Positions 8,757 to 18,143 of a stretch of DNA of 64,000 bases are shown here, in pieces. The notes beneath the pieces were generated by a model. It made no database searches and was not told the origin of the DNA. It saw only the letters and a program-made list of their open reading frames with translations. The position numbers and the translations under genes were made by a program. Positions within the stretch are counted from its first letter, which is position 1, and each line of letters opens with the position of its first letter. Source of the stretch: Carideicomes alvinocaridis (GTDB lineage: Bacteria > Pseudomonadota > Alphaproteobacteria > Rhodobacterales > Rhodobacteraceae); assembly GCA_005473895.2 (NCBI GenBank), contig SRJI02000016.1, positions 1 to 64,000 on the forward strand. Reading direction: 5' to 3'.

Positions 8757-9646
8757 GTGTTGTCACCTGTCCCCGTCTCAGCGGCGCCGCTGGCGGAGCC
8801 GGTCGTCTTGCCAGTCGTCTTGCCGGACGCGCCGGCGGTCTTCGCGGTGCCGGTCTTCGTGCTGGCGGACTTTGGCGTGCCAGCCTTCGCGGTGCCAGCC
8901 TTCGCCGTGCCGGACTTCGCAGCCCCGGCCTTGGCACTGCCGTTCTTCGCCGTCCCGGACTTGGGCGCAGCCTTCGCCCCGCCCGTCTTGGCGGACCCTG
9001 CCTTGGCGGATGTCGCCTTGGCCGCCGCCCCGTTCTTGGCAGCCGGCGTCTTGGCGGTCGCGGCTTTCGCCGCGGTTTTCTTGGTCCCCGTCGCCTTGCC
9101 GGAGGCCGGCTTGGCCGCAGCAGCCTTCTTCGCCGCTTGTGACTTCGCCGGCTCGGCCTTCGTCGGGCGCGGCGCCTCCGCAGCGCCCTCGTCCTGCCCG
9201 TCCGCCGCGTCGAGCGCCGCGAAATCGGCGAGGTCGTCCTCTTCCTCGGCGCTGGCGGCTTCGGCCGCCTCTTCCGACGCACGCCGCTCCGCCGCCATCT
9301 TGGCGGTGCTCTCGTGGATCTTCTTGGCCGCGTCCGCCCGTTCCTGGGCCAGCTTGCCGGTATGGCTGTCGGGATCCCAGTCGGTGAAGGAGCGCGCGGC
9401 ATCCTTCACCCCGTCCATCGCCTTGCCCATCGGGTTGGTCGCCGAGCGCAGGGTGTTCTGCACGTCACGCATGCCGGATTCGTCGGCCGCGTCGTTCATC
9501 GCCCGGCTGAATTCGCGCGCCATCCCTTTCGCCTTGCCGACGAAACGGCCCACATTGCGGAAAAGCACCGGCAGATCCTTGGGGCCCACCACGATGAGCG
9601 CCACGATGCCGATGACCATCAGCTCGGTCCAGCCAAGGTCGAACAT
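8753..9646 (-). CDS. tatB: Sec-independent translocase TatB with long Ala/Lys-rich tail
   Basis: The first about 100 residues are canonical Tat[27 protein letters not shown] (TM helix and hinge), then the amphipathic helix and [20 protein letters not shown]. At 297 residues it is nearly twice the usual size. The extra part is an acidic Glu/Ala stretch (about 120-155) and then about 130 residues of low-complexity Ala/Lys/Thr/Gly with repeated AK-G-(T/S/A)-AK units, resembling histone-H1-like tails. The tail is cytoplasmic and its function is unknown. The gene lies in the tatA-tatB-tatC operon. Confidence 0.94.
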   Translation of the reverse strand: MFDLGWTELMVIGIVALIVVGPKDLPVLFRNVGRFVGKAKGMAREFSRAMNDAADESGMRDVQNTLRSATNPMGKAMDGVKDAARSFTDWDPDSHTGKLAQERADAAKKIHESTAKMAAERRASEEAAEAASAEEEDDLADFAALDAADGQDEGAAEAPRPTKAEPAKSQAAKKAAAAKPASGKATGTKKTAAKAATAKTPAAKNGAAAKATSAKAGSAKTGGAKAAPKSGTAKNGSAKAGAAKSGTAKAGTAKAGTPKSASTKTGTAKTAGASGKTTGKTTGSASGAAETGTGDNT

Positions 9647-9652
9647 GTCGGG

Positions 9653-9874
9653 TTACACCCTGTCCTTCTCGGGTTCCGGGGTCACGTCGCGCGCGCCGTC
9701 CGCCCGCTCGTCATCCTCTTCCAGCTCCTTGGAGCCGTCGGTGACGCCCTTCTTGAAGGCGGTGATCCCCTTGCCGACCTCGCCCATGAGCGAGCTGATC
9801 TTGCCGCGGCCGAACAGCACGAGCACCACGACCGCGATGAGCAGGAGCCCCGGAAGGCCGATATTGTTGAGCAT
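9653..9874 (-). CDS. tatA: Sec-independent translocase TatA
   Basis: A 73-residue pore-forming Tat subunit: [21 protein letters not shown] (TM helix), the [17 protein letters not shown] hinge and amphipathic helix, and an acidic tail. The frame is open to 9916, but ATG 9874 is the family start and is preceded by AGAGAGG. It is the first gene of tatABC-DUF815, so the promoter should lie in the 195-base divergent spacer shared with the YafY-type regulator. Confidence 0.96.
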   Translation of the reverse strand: MLNNIGLPGLLLIAVVVLVLFGRGKISSLMGEVGKGITAFKKGVTDGSKELEEDDERADGARDVTPEPEKDRV

Positions 9875-10042
9875 TGCCTCTCTCCTCTGTGCGCGGGACG
9901 TGCCGGCCGTCCGCACGGTCGCGACCCCGCCAGTTGCAGCCCCGGTTTAGGCCCGCGCGCCGCCGTCGGGAAGGCGCCGATGCGCCGGCCGGGCGGGCGT
10001 CGTGGTCAAAACCGCGCCCCAGGCGGCGCATGGGCTGGACAC

Positions 10043-10060
10043 CTGACAGGTTTTTGTCAG
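10043..10060 (+). promoter_or_regulatory. Palindromic operator upstream of the YafY-type regulator
   Basis: CTGACA and TGTCAG form a perfect 6-bp inverted repeat around GGTTTT (10043-10060), ending 9 bases before the start codon. Genes of this regulator family often carry such TGACA-N-TGTCA sites near their starts, so autoregulation is the natural reading. That is inference from position and symmetry. Confidence 0.6.
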
Positions 10061-10069
10061 TATGCACCT

Positions 10070-10744
10070 ATGAGCCCCGCCGCCCCTCCCTCCTCCCGCG
10101 CCCTGCGCCTGAGCCGTCTCGCGGCGCTGCTGCGCAACGGCGCGACTCACCGGGCGGAGGACCTGGCGCGCGCCACCGGGGTGACGGAGCGGACGATCTA
10201 CCGCGACATGGACCGGCTGCGCGGCGCCGGCTTCCCGGTGGCGGGCACCCGCGGCGCCGGCTACCGGCTCGAGGCCGAGGTGACGCTGCCGCCGCTCAAC
10301 CTGACCATGGCCGAGCTCGAAGTGCTCCACCTCGGCCTCGCCGTGATCGGCCGCAGCGGCGAGGAGGCGCTGGTCGAGGCCGCGCGCAGCCTGTCGGAAA
10401 AGGTCGACGCGGCCCTCGCGGAAGAGACGGGCGATGCCGCGCACCGGTTCGGCCATGCGGCGGGCCCCGGCTCCGAGGGCGCCGCCGGGCTCGCCCACAT
10501 GCCCTCGGTCCGCGCCGCCATCCGCGCCCGGCAGAAGCTCTCGCTGACCACTGCCACGGGCGAGACCCTGCGAATGCGTCCCCTGCGCCTCGACTATCTC
10601 GGCCGGGTCTGGCGCCTGCTGGGCTGGGACGAGGGGCGCGAGGAGTTCCACGAGATCCGCCTCGACGCCCTCACCCGCGTCGCCGTCCTGCCCGAGCTCT
10701 TCGTCGACGAACCCGGCAAGCGCGCCCGCGACCACCGCCCCTGA
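10070..10744 (+). CDS. YafY-type HTH transcriptional regulator (HTH_11 plus WYL-like C-terminal)
   Basis: A 224-residue regulator. Residues about 9-60 are a winged helix (ALRLSRLAALLRNGATHRAEDLARATGVTERTIYRDMDRLRGAGFPV), followed by the GAGYRLE wing. The C-terminal part (LRLDYLGRVWRLLGWDEGREEFHEIRLD) resembles the WYL sensing domain. The ATG at 10070 directly follows the CTGACA/TGTCAG palindrome. No obvious target gene shares its strand; the convergent neighbour is an ABC ATPase. Confidence 0.88.
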   Translation: MSPAAPPSSRALRLSRLAALLRNGATHRAEDLARATGVTERTIYRDMDRLRGAGFPVAGTRGAGYRLEAEVTLPPLNLTMAELEVLHLGLAVIGRSGEEALVEAARSLSEKVDAALAEETGDAAHRFGHAAGPGSEGAAGLAHMPSVRAAIRARQKLSLTTATGETLRMRPLRLDYLGRVWRLLGWDEGREEFHEIRLDALTRVAVLPELFVDEPGKRARDHRP

Positions 10745-10865
10745 GCGCCCCGCCACCGCGCACACCGCCGCGCCGCCCCCCGAAGGAATCAGGCCGCCCT
10801 CCTCAGAACCGCCCGGGCCGCCGGCCCTCGCCACCCCGCGCGCCCCTCCGGCCCTGCGCTCCAGC

Positions 10866-10910
10866 GTTTCTTCTGACCATAAATATCCCCGCCGGAGGCT
10901 CCCGCAGGCA
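10866..10910 (+). repeat. Dispersed intergenic repeat, copy 2
   Basis: Module A only: TTTCTTCTGACCATAAATAT followed by CCCCGCCGGAGGCTCCCGC. It lies between the convergent ends of the YafY-type regulator and the ABC ATPase. Confidence 0.75.
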
Positions 10911-10952
10911 CCACCCGCGCCGCGGCCGGGACGGCCATGCCATCGCTGCCAA

Positions 10953-12041
10953 CTAGCCTGGGAAAACGAAGCACCTGTCGCGCCGCACGGTCAGCCAGAG
11001 CGGCCGGCCGGGTTCGGGCAGGAAGACGTTGGGCACCGTTGCGCGGATGACCGAGCCGTCATGGTCCATGCGGAATTCCACCAGGCTCTCCGATCCCATG
11101 AAGCGAGCGCGCTCGACCACGCCGCGGGCGGCGACGCCGCGGGTCTCGGTGGGTTCGGGGCCGCGACCGCCGCGGTCGAAATCGATGCCCACATGCTGCG
11201 GGCGGAAGACGATCTCCACCGCCTGCCCGTCGGGCACGCCGGGGGCGAGGAACTGGCCGAAAGGCGTGTCGGTGAGCGCACCGCGCACCACCCCCCGGAT
11301 CACGTTGATGTCGGAGAAGAAGGCCACCGCCGCCTTGTCCGCCGGGGCGTTGTAGATGTTGTAGGGCGCGCCCTGCTGCACGATCCGGCCGTCGCGCATC
11401 AGCGCGATCTCGTCGGCCATGCGCATCGCTTCCTCGGGCTCGTGGGTGACCAGCAGGACGGCGGCGTCCTCCTGCTTCAGCAGCGCCAGTGTCTCGTCGC
11501 GGATACCGTCGCGCAGCCGGTTGTCGAGGCCGGAAAACGGCTCGTCCATGAGCATGATCCGCGGCCGCGGCGCCAGTGCCCGCGCCAGCGCCACCCGCTG
11601 CTGCTCGCCCCCCGACAGCGCGTGGGGATAGGCGTCGATGAAGCGCGCCAGCCCGACGCGGTGCAGCAGCTCTTCCACCCGGGCGCGTTTCTCCGCCTTG
11701 CCGCCGGACAGCCCGAAGGCCACGTTCTCGGCCACGCTGAGATGCGGGAACAGCGCGAAATCCTGGAACATCAGCCCGATGCGGCGGCGCTCGGGCGGGA
11801 CGCGGAACACGGTGTCGCAGATCAGCTCACCATCGACGAGGATCTCGCCCTCGTCCTGCATCTCCACCCCGGCGATCATCCGCAGCGTGGTGGACTTGCC
11901 GCAGCCCGACGGGCCCAGCAGGCAGGTCACCTGCCCCGGCTGGATCGACAGCGACACGCCGTCCACCACGCGCACGCCTTCATAGGCGCGGCTGAGATTG
12001 CGGATCTCTAGTCTTGGACTCCCCGCCCCGGTCACCGGCAC
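10953..12041 (-). CDS. ABC transporter ATP-binding protein, FbpC/PotA-like (orphan)
   Basis: A 362-residue importer ATPase with Walker A GPSGCGKST, Q-loop MFQDFALFPH, signature LSGGEQQR, Walker B IMLMDEP and switch His VTHEP. A C-terminal TOBE-like regulatory domain occupies about residues 245-362. The closest types are the iron(III), polyamine and 2-aminoethylphosphonate groups. No permease or binding protein is adjacent, so the substrate is unknown and the ATPase must work with subunits encoded elsewhere. Confidence 0.92.
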   Translation of the reverse strand: MPVTGAGSPRLEIRNLSRAYEGVRVVDGVSLSIQPGQVTCLLGPSGCGKSTTLRMIAGVEMQDEGEILVDGELICDTVFRVPPERRRIGLMFQDFALFPHLSVAENVAFGLSGGKAEKRARVEELLHRVGLARFIDAYPHALSGGEQQRVALARALAPRPRIMLMDEPFSGLDNRLRDGIRDETLALLKQEDAAVLLVTHEPEEAMRMADEIALMRDGRIVQQGAPYNIYNAPADKAAVAFFSDINVIRGVVRGALTDTPFGQFLAPGVPDGQAVEIVFRPQHVGIDFDRGGRGPEPTETRGVAARGVVERARFMGSESLVEFRMDHDGSVIRATVPNVFLPEPGRPLWLTVRRDRCFVFPG

Positions 12042-12223
12042 CTGCCCCTTCGCTGTCCGAGCAAAATGATCGGGATGGCCTTAGCAGCGCGTCGCGGGGT
12101 GGGCAAGCTGTGGGCTCCGGGCCGCGTCCGGCACGGGTCGGTGACTTCGCGGTTGCAGGACCCCGCCCTTTTCCCTACATAGCCGCCCGTATCCACGCTT
12201 ACCGGGATTGCAGGGCCGCCTTC

Positions 12224-12637
12224 ATGGAAAACGTCGTTCTCATCATCCACCTGTTGCTCGCACTGGGCCTGATCGGCATCGTGCTGATGCAGCGTTCCGA
12301 AGGCGGTGGCCTCGGCATGGGCGGTGGCGGCGGCGGCGTCATGTCGGCGCGGTCGGCGGCCACGGCGCTCGGCAAGGTCACGTGGATCATGGCCATCTGC
12401 TTCATCGGCACCTCGATCGCGCTCACCATCATCTCGGCCGAGCAATCGGGCGGCTCTTCGGTCGCCGACCGGCTGCAGCCCGCGCCCGCCGCCAGCGGCG
12501 AGGCGAACGACCCCGCCCTGCCGGATACCGACAGCCTGCTGCCCCCGCCCTCCGCGGACGAGGCCGACGGCGCCGCGACCGGGGATGGCGCCGCGACCGG
12601 CGACACCGGCGCGCCGCTGGTTCCGGGGGCCGACTGA
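12224..12637 (+). CDS. secG: Preprotein translocase subunit SecG
   Basis: A 137-residue accessory subunit of the SecYEG channel. It has two TM segments (MENVVLIIHLLLALGLIGIVLMQ and about residues 51-67), separated by the family's Gly-rich loop (SEGGGLGMGGGGGGVMSAR). A long acidic Ala/Asp/Pro-rich C-terminal tail is typical of alphaproteobacterial SecG. ATG 12224 is chosen over the longer open frame because it starts exactly at the first TM helix. pyrG follows 170 bases downstream, the usual order in this group. Confidence 0.95.
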   Translation: MENVVLIIHLLLALGLIGIVLMQRSEGGGLGMGGGGGGVMSARSAATALGKVTWIMAICFIGTSIALTIISAEQSGGSSVADRLQPAPAASGEANDPALPDTDSLLPPPSADEADGAATGDGAATGDTGAPLVPGAD

Positions 12638-12807
12638 ATCACAAGCAATTGAGGCGGATCAGGGGCACCTTACAGCATCTAGCGGTCCTCTTGCCTTCCT
12701 CCTGCGAATCCTGCTACGGTGAAACCCCGTGATGCAGCGGCTCCGTTCGGGCTGCAGGGCACCGTTTTCGACCTGAATACGCGACACGTCACGGGAGACG
12801 ATCACAC

Positions 12808-14451
12808 ATGGCGAGGTTCATTTTCATCACCGGCGGTGTGGTCTCTTCGCTCGGCAAGGGGCTGGCCTCGGCGGCGCTCGGGGCGCTGCTCCAGGCACGC
12901 GGCTTCTCCGTCCGCCTGCGCAAGCTCGACCCCTATCTCAACGTCGATCCGGGCACGATGTCGCCCTTCGAACACGGCGAGGTCTTCGTCACCGATGACG
13001 GGGCGGAGACCGACCTCGATCTCGGCCATTACGAGCGCTTCACCGGCGTCGCCGCACGGGCGACCGACTCGGTCTCGTCCGGGCGCATCTATTCCAACGT
13101 GCTGGAGAAGGAGCGCCGCGGCGACTACCTCGGCAAGACGATCCAGGTCATTCCCCACGTCACCAACGAGATCAAGGATTTCATCCGGATCGGCGAGGAC
13201 GAGGTGGATTTCATGCTCTGCGAGATCGGCGGCACGGTGGGCGACATCGAGGGGCTGCCCTTCTTCGAGGCGATCCGCCAGTTTTCCCAGGAAAAGCCAC
13301 GCGGCCAGTGCATCTTCATGCACCTGACCCTGCTGCCCTGGATCAAGGCCTCCGGCGAGCTCAAGACCAAGCCGACCCAGCACTCGGTGAAGGAGCTGCG
13401 CTCGATCGGGCTGGCGCCGGACATCCTCGTCTGCCGGTCCGAGGGGCCGATCCCGCAGAAGGAACGCGAGAAGCTGGCGCTGTTCTGCAACGTGCGGCCC
13501 GACAGCGTGATCGCGGCGCAGGATCTCTCCACCATCTACGACGCGCCGCTGGCCTATCACCGCGAGGGGCTGGACCAGGCGGTGCTCGACGCCTTCCAGA
13601 TCTCCCCCGCGCCCAAGCCGGACCTGACGAAGTGGGAGGATGTGAGCGACCGCATCCATCACGCCGAGGGCGAGGTGCGCGTGGCCATCGTCGGCAAGTA
13701 CACTCAGCTCGAGGACGCCTACAAGTCCATCGCCGAGGCGCTGACCCATGGCGGCATGGCCAACCGCGTGCGGGTGCGCGTGGAATGGGTAGATGCCGAG
13801 ATCTTCGAGCGCGAGGATCCGGCGCCGCATCTCCAGGGCTTCCACGCGATCCTCGTCCCCGGCGGCTTTGGCGAGCGCGGGACCGAAGGCAAGATCCGCG
13901 CCGCCCAGTTCGCGCGCGAGCGCAAGGTGCCCTATCTTGGCATCTGCCTCGGCATGCAGATGGCGGTGATCGAGGGCGCGCGCAACGTGGCGGGCCTTCA
14001 GGATGCCGGGTCGGAGGAATTCGACCACGAGGCCGGCAAGAAACGCTTTACCCCCGTGGTCTACCACCTCAAGGAATGGGTGCAGGGCAACCAGACGGTC
14101 GAGCGCAAGGTCAGCGACGACAAGGGCGGCACCATGCGGCTCGGCGCCTATGACGCCGTGCTGACCGAGGGCAGCCGCGTGGCCGAGGCCTATGGCACGA
14201 CCAGCATCGAGGAACGGCATCGCCACCGCTACGAGGTCGACATCAAGTACCGCGACAAGCTGGAGGACAAGGGCCTGTGCTTTTCCGGCATGAGCCCCGA
14301 TGGCCGCCTGCCCGAGATCGTCGAGTGGAAGGATCACCCCTGGTTCATCGGCGTCCAGTTCCACCCGGAACTGAAGTCGAAACCCTTCGATCCGCATCCG
14401 CTGTTCCGCGATTTCGTCCGCGCGGCCAAGGAAGTCTCGCGTCTCGTCTGA
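12808..14451 (+). CDS. pyrG: CTP synthase
   Basis: CTP synthase (547 residues, normal length) makes CTP from UTP, ATP and glutamine. The N-terminal amidoligase domain opens with [17 protein letters not shown] (P-loop-like) and includes [24 protein letters not shown]. The C-terminal glutaminase has the oxyanion and nucleophile motif PGGFGERG...GICLGMQ (Cys380) and the catalytic His-Glu in [10 protein letters not shown] terminator follows at 14522. Confidence 0.98.
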   Translation: MARFIFITGGVVSSLGKGLASAALGALLQARGFSVRLRKLDPYLNVDPGTMSPFEHGEVFVTDDGAETDLDLGHYERFTGVAARATDSVSSGRIYSNVLEKERRGDYLGKTIQVIPHVTNEIKDFIRIGEDEVDFMLCEIGGTVGDIEGLPFFEAIRQFSQEKPRGQCIFMHLTLLPWIKASGELKTKPTQHSVKELRSIGLAPDILVCRSEGPIPQKEREKLALFCNVRPDSVIAAQDLSTIYDAPLAYHREGLDQAVLDAFQISPAPKPDLTKWEDVSDRIHHAEGEVRVAIVGKYTQLEDAYKSIAEALTHGGMANRVRVRVEWVDAEIFEREDPAPHLQGFHAILVPGGFGERGTEGKIRAAQFARERKVPYLGICLGMQMAVIEGARNVAGLQDAGSEEFDHEAGKKRFTPVVYHLKEWVQGNQTVERKVSDDKGGTMRLGAYDAVLTEGSRVAEAYGTTSIEERHRHRYEVDIKYRDKLEDKGLCFSGMSPDGRLPEIVEWKDHPWFIGVQFHPELKSKPFDPHPLFRDFVRAAKEVSRLV

Positions 14452-14521
14452 GAGTCAGCGGCACTTTTTCGCCGCGAGGGGCCTTCCGCCAAGATCCTGC
14501 GAGCGCTCCAGAAATGCGTTT

Positions 14522-14558
14522 CGCCGCGCCGGTTCCATCCGGGCGCGGCGGAATTTTT
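14522..14558 (+). terminator. Intrinsic terminator of pyrG
   Basis: The 9-bp stem CGCCGCGCC/GGCGCGGCG (14522-14530 and 14542-14550) with an 11-base loop is followed by GAATTTTT. It lies about 70 bases after the pyrG stop. Confidence 0.75.
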
Positions 14559-14637
14559 CTGGAACATAGGCAAGACGCTGCCGTTCTCGCCTCAGTCAAG
14601 CAGCGCCATCCTGGCCTGCAGCCTTCTGAGGATATTC

Positions 14638-16098
14638 ATGAAACAGCGCAACGCCCATATCGGACTCACTCTTGGCACCGCGCTCGGCCTGTCGATGGCC
14701 GGCGCCCTTCCCGTTCTGGCCCAGAACCAGGACCAGCCCATGCTTTCCGATCAGGACATCGCGCAGCTGTCGCAGGAATGCCAGCAGCTGGCCCGCGCCG
14801 TCCGCCAGTCGGACGATGACCTGACCTCCTCCGAGCAGCAGATCGCCGCCGCCCTGCAGGACGACCAGCCGCAGCAATGCGTCACCCTGCGCGAGGACAT
14901 GGGCCTGGCCGAGACCCAGAGCGCGGGTGCCCGCGAGACCGAGAGCGAGCAGGAGAAGCTGACCGAGACCACCGAGGTGGAGCAGGAAGCCACCATCGAG
15001 GGTGAGGCCGTCGTCAGCGTCCCCGAGCCCGATGTGGACGTCGAGATCGCCGCGCCGCAGGTGCAGGTTCGCCCCGGCCAGCCGAACGTGGACGTGACGC
15101 AGGAGCCCTCGACCATCGAGGTGCGCCAGCCGCAGCCGAATATCGAGGTGGAAGTGCCCGAGATCGTGGTGCGCGTGGACATCCCCGCCCCCGAGGTCTT
15201 TGTCCGCACCAACGAGCCCAACATCGACGTCGCCTCCGCCGACCCGCAGGTCGAGGTGCAGCAGGGTGAGCCCACTGTGAACGTGCGCCAGGCCGAGCCC
15301 GAGCTGAACCTGGAGCTGGGTGTCGACGAGGATGGCCAGCAGCAGACGGCCGAAGCGGATACCGAGGAAGCCTCCGAAGGCCGCAGCACCGTCGAGGGCA
15401 ATGTCGAGGTGACCGAGTACAACGCGCAGGTCGAAGTGCTGCAGCCCGAGGGCGAAGCGCAGACCTCCTACAGCAGCGGTGAACCGAAGGTCAGCTTCCA
15501 GGGCGCCAAGCCCAACATCTCCGTGACGATGACCCAGGAACCGACCGTGGAACTGGCCCAGATGGGCGAGCCGAAGGTGACCTTCGAGACCGCGGAAGAG
15601 CGTGAAGCGCGCCGCGCCGAGGAAGCCCAGCAGGGCAACGCCGACCGTGCCCAGAACGACGCGGCCGCCCAGTCGGACGCCGAGCGCAGTGCCGATGCCG
15701 GGCAGGACCAGGACATGGACCAGCAGCAGGCGGCCAACGACGCGGCTGACCAGCAGAACGACCAGCAGGCCAATGCCCAGGGCGACCAGCAGGCCAACGC
15801 TGACTATGTCGTCATCGGCGACCTGATGGACATGCCCGTCCGCGGCGAGAACGGCGAAGAGATCGGTGAACCCGAAGCCTTCATCTCGGAGAACGACCAG
15901 GTGATGATGGTGCTCGAGGTCGGCGGTTTCCTCGGCATGGGTGAAAAGGAAGTGGCCCTGCCGCTCAGCGACGTGGCCTTTGCCGGCGACCACCTGATCG
16001 TGCCGTCCATGACCGAGAGCGATGTCGAGAACGCGCAAGCCTATGAAGGCGACGTCAACGACGAGCTGGAAGACGACTACCGCATCCGCGTGAAGTAA
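14638..16098 (+). CDS. Secreted repeat protein with C-terminal PRC-barrel domain
   Basis: A 486-residue exported protein. The signal peptide is clear (MKQRNAHIGLTLGTALGLSMAGALPVLAQ, cleavage near 29). Residues about 115-325 consist of imperfect short beta repeats of the type P-x-(V/I)-x-V, such as EPDVDVEI, QPNVDV, QPNIEVEV, EPNIDV, DPQVEV, EPTVNV and KPNISV. A Gln/Ala/Asp-rich linker (about 325-388) leads to a PRC-barrel domain (389-486). It has only two Cys (48 and 81). The function is unknown; an envelope stress or matrix role is only a guess. It has its own terminator downstream. Confidence 0.8.
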   Translation: MKQRNAHIGLTLGTALGLSMAGALPVLAQNQDQPMLSDQDIAQLSQECQQLARAVRQSDDDLTSSEQQIAAALQDDQPQQCVTLREDMGLAETQSAGARETESEQEKLTETTEVEQEATIEGEAVVSVPEPDVDVEIAAPQVQVRPGQPNVDVTQEPSTIEVRQPQPNIEVEVPEIVVRVDIPAPEVFVRTNEPNIDVASADPQVEVQQGEPTVNVRQAEPELNLELGVDEDGQQQTAEADTEEASEGRSTVEGNVEVTEYNAQVEVLQPEGEAQTSYSSGEPKVSFQGAKPNISVTMTQEPTVELAQMGEPKVTFETAEEREARRAEEAQQGNADRAQNDAAAQSDAERSADAGQDQDMDQQQAANDAADQQNDQQANAQGDQQANADYVVIGDLMDMPVRGENGEEIGEPEAFISENDQVMMVLEVGGFLGMGEKEVALPLSDVAFAGDHLIVPSMTESDVENAQAYEGDVNDELEDDYRIRVK

Positions 16099-16137
16099 GC
16101 GCGCGGGCCCCGGCAGCCCTTGCCGGGCGATGCGACC

Positions 16138-16179
16138 GGGCCGGTGCCGCAGAATGCGGTGCCGGCCCTTCCTGTTTTG
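16138..16179 (+). terminator. Terminator-like hairpin behind the PRC-barrel gene
   Basis: A 14-bp stem (16138-16151 with 16155-16168, two G-U wobbles, 3-base loop GAA) is followed by TTCCTGTTTT. The T-run is interrupted, but the stem is very strong. Confidence 0.65.
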
Positions 16180-16201
16180 AACCGTGCGGGAGGGCCCCGA
16201 T

Positions 16202-16711
16202 ATGAGCCAGGACATGTTCTTCCAGGGATGGGACGGCATCCTGCGCGTCCTCGTGGTGGGCGGCGCGGCCTATGTCTACCTGGTCCTGCTGCTGCGGGTC
16301 TCGGGCAAGCGGACCCTGGCCAAGCTCAACGCCTTCGACCTGGTGGTGACGGTCGCCATCGGCTCCACCCTCGCCACGATCCTGCTGTCGAGTTCGGTCG
16401 CGCTGGCCGAGGGGGCAGTAGCGCTGACCCTGCTCGCGGCGCTGCAATTCGCGGTGACCTGGCTCTCGGTGCGCTGGCGCGGCTTTGCCCGGCTGGTCCG
16501 GTCCGAGCCCTCGCTGCTGCTGCGCGACGGGGAACCCTGCCGCGACGCCATGCGCCGCGCCCGGGTGACCGGGGACGAGCTGCGCACGGTCCTGCGCATC
16601 CATCTGGGCAGCGCCGATCCTGACCGGGCCGCGGCGGTGATCCTCGAATCGGACGGCTCATTCTCGGTGCTCGAGCGGCCGGCACGGGCTGGCAGCGGCA
16701 CCCCGGGATAG
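16202..16711 (+). CDS. DUF421 (YetF-like) membrane protein
   Basis: A 169-residue protein of the DUF421/YetF family. It shows three N-terminal TM helices and the family motif LRVSGKRTLAKLNAFDLVVTVAIGSTLATILL, followed by a small C-terminal domain (about 85-160). The family's biochemical role is not established. ATG 16202 has GGAGG 9 bases upstream. Confidence 0.85.
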   Translation: MSQDMFFQGWDGILRVLVVGGAAYVYLVLLLRVSGKRTLAKLNAFDLVVTVAIGSTLATILLSSSVALAEGAVALTLLAALQFAVTWLSVRWRGFARLVRSEPSLLLRDGEPCRDAMRRARVTGDELRTVLRIHLGSADPDRAAAVILESDGSFSVLERPARAGSGTPG

Positions 16712-16783
16712 CCCTGCCCCGCCGCGCGGACCTGCCCGATTTTCCGCGTTGGCACCGGCAGGCGGCAGCCCTATATCTTGCCC

Positions 16784-17224
16784 ATGTTTTCCGATTTCCT
16801 CTCCCGCCTCATCCAGTCCGAACCCGAGCCGCTGCCCGACGCGGATGCCCGGCTCGCCCTGACCGCGCTCATGGTGCGCATCGCCCGTTCCGACGGCGAC
16901 TACGCGGCGGAGGAGCGCCGGCGCATCGACCGCATCTGCGAGACCCGCTACGCGCTGTCCCCCGACGAGGCGCGCCGCCTGCGCGAGGATGCCGAGGGGC
17001 TGGAGGCCGAGGCGCCGGATACCGTGCGCTTCACCCGCGCGATCAAGGACGCCGTGCCCTACGACCATCGTCTCGCGGTGATCGAGGCGCTGTGGCAGGT
17101 CGCCCTGGCCGATGGCGAGCGGGACGCGGAGGAAGAGGCGCTGATGCGCATGGCCTCCAACTTCCTCGGGATCACGGACATGGATTCGGCGCTGGCCCGC
17201 CAGCGGATGGAAGAGCGGGAGTGA
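16784..17224 (+). CDS. TerB-like (tellurite resistance-type) protein
   Basis: A 146-residue all-helical, acidic TerB-like protein. The diagnostic segments are ALMVRIARSDGDYAAEERRRIDRI and LWQVALADGERDAEEEALMRMASNFLGI. Such proteins are widespread beyond tellurite clusters and bind metal through acidic helices; no other ter genes are near, so tellurite resistance should not be inferred. ATG 16784 is preferred over TTG 16778. Its stop overlaps the next start (GTGA). Confidence 0.82.
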   Translation: MFSDFLSRLIQSEPEPLPDADARLALTALMVRIARSDGDYAAEERRRIDRICETRYALSPDEARRLREDAEGLEAEAPDTVRFTRAIKDAVPYDHRLAVIEALWQVALADGERDAEEEALMRMASNFLGITDMDSALARQRMEERE

Positions 17225-17958
17225 TCGCCGCGCTGCCGATGTACGACCACCCCGCCCACCGGGCGGCGACGGATCGATACTGGCAGCTCATCCGGCGCGA
17301 CCTGCCCGGCGCGCCCGACACGCTGACCCGCGACCGCGACCCGTGGGAGCTGTGGCTGGCGCCGGACCTGCTGCTGGCCCAGACCTGCGGCTTTCCCTAC
17401 CGCGCCCGCCTGCACGAGAAGGTGACGCTGGTCGGCACCCCGGATTTCGGGCTGGAGGGCTGTCCGCCCGGCCATTACCGCTCGGTCATCGTGACCCGGG
17501 TGGGCGACAGCCGCGACCTTGCCGAGTACCAGGCGCGGCGGCTGGCCTATAACGAGCCGCTGTCGCAATCGGGCTGGGCCGCGCCGGCGCTGCATTTCGC
17601 CCGCGCCGGGCTGACGATCGGGCCGGTCCTGCGCACCGGGGCGCATGCCGCCTCGGCCCGCGCGGTGGCGAAGGGGGATGCCGATTTCGCCGCGATCGAC
17701 GCCCGGACCTGGCAGATCCTCACTGCCGAGGAGCCCGTCACGCGCGACTTGCAGGTGGTGGCGGAGACCGAGCCGGCCCCCGGCCTGCCCTACATCACCG
17801 CCGCCGGGCAGGACCCCGCGCCGATCCGCGTGGCGCTCGAGCGGGCGGTGGCCGATCTCGCCCCCGCCGATCGCGAGACACTGGGGATTCGCGCCATCGT
17901 GGCGATTCCCGCGGCGGAGTACCTGGCTATGCCGACCCCGCCGCCGCCCCCGGGCTGA
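17221..17958 (+). CDS. PhnD/SsuA-like substrate-binding domain protein
   Basis: A 245-residue protein resembling phosphate/phosphonate-type periplasmic binding proteins (DPWELWLAPDLLLAQTCGFPY, YNEPLSQSGWAAPALHF, GDADFAAIDARTW). It lacks a recognisable signal peptide, so it may be cytoplasmic or start elsewhere. GTG 17221 overlaps the stop of the TerB-like gene by 4 bases, indicating translational coupling. No phosphonate genes are adjacent; the ligand is unknown. Confidence 0.78.
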   Translation: MIAALPMYDHPAHRAATDRYWQLIRRDLPGAPDTLTRDRDPWELWLAPDLLLAQTCGFPYRARLHEKVTLVGTPDFGLEGCPPGHYRSVIVTRVGDSRDLAEYQARRLAYNEPLSQSGWAAPALHFARAGLTIGPVLRTGAHAASARAVAKGDADFAAIDARTWQILTAEEPVTRDLQVVAETEPAPGLPYITAAGQDPAPIRVALERAVADLAPADRETLGIRAIVAIPAAEYLAMPTPPPPPG

Positions 17959-18143
17959 GCACAGCCCGGCCCCGGCGCCATACGTCAGGCGCCATATACG
18001 TTACCCGACGCCGTCCGAAGCGGCATTTCCGTAATGTCACCCGGCCAGACCCGCCGGTCGCGGCAATTCCACGTTGCAATGCAGGTCTTTTTCCGCCCTA
18101 CTGCCCCGAACCGGAACCATCAAGAAGCCTGCACGGGGCCCCA

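Noticed and set aside
16784-17224. Tellurite resistance operon
   Set aside because: Only a TerB-like domain is present; no terA, terC, terD or terZ genes are near.
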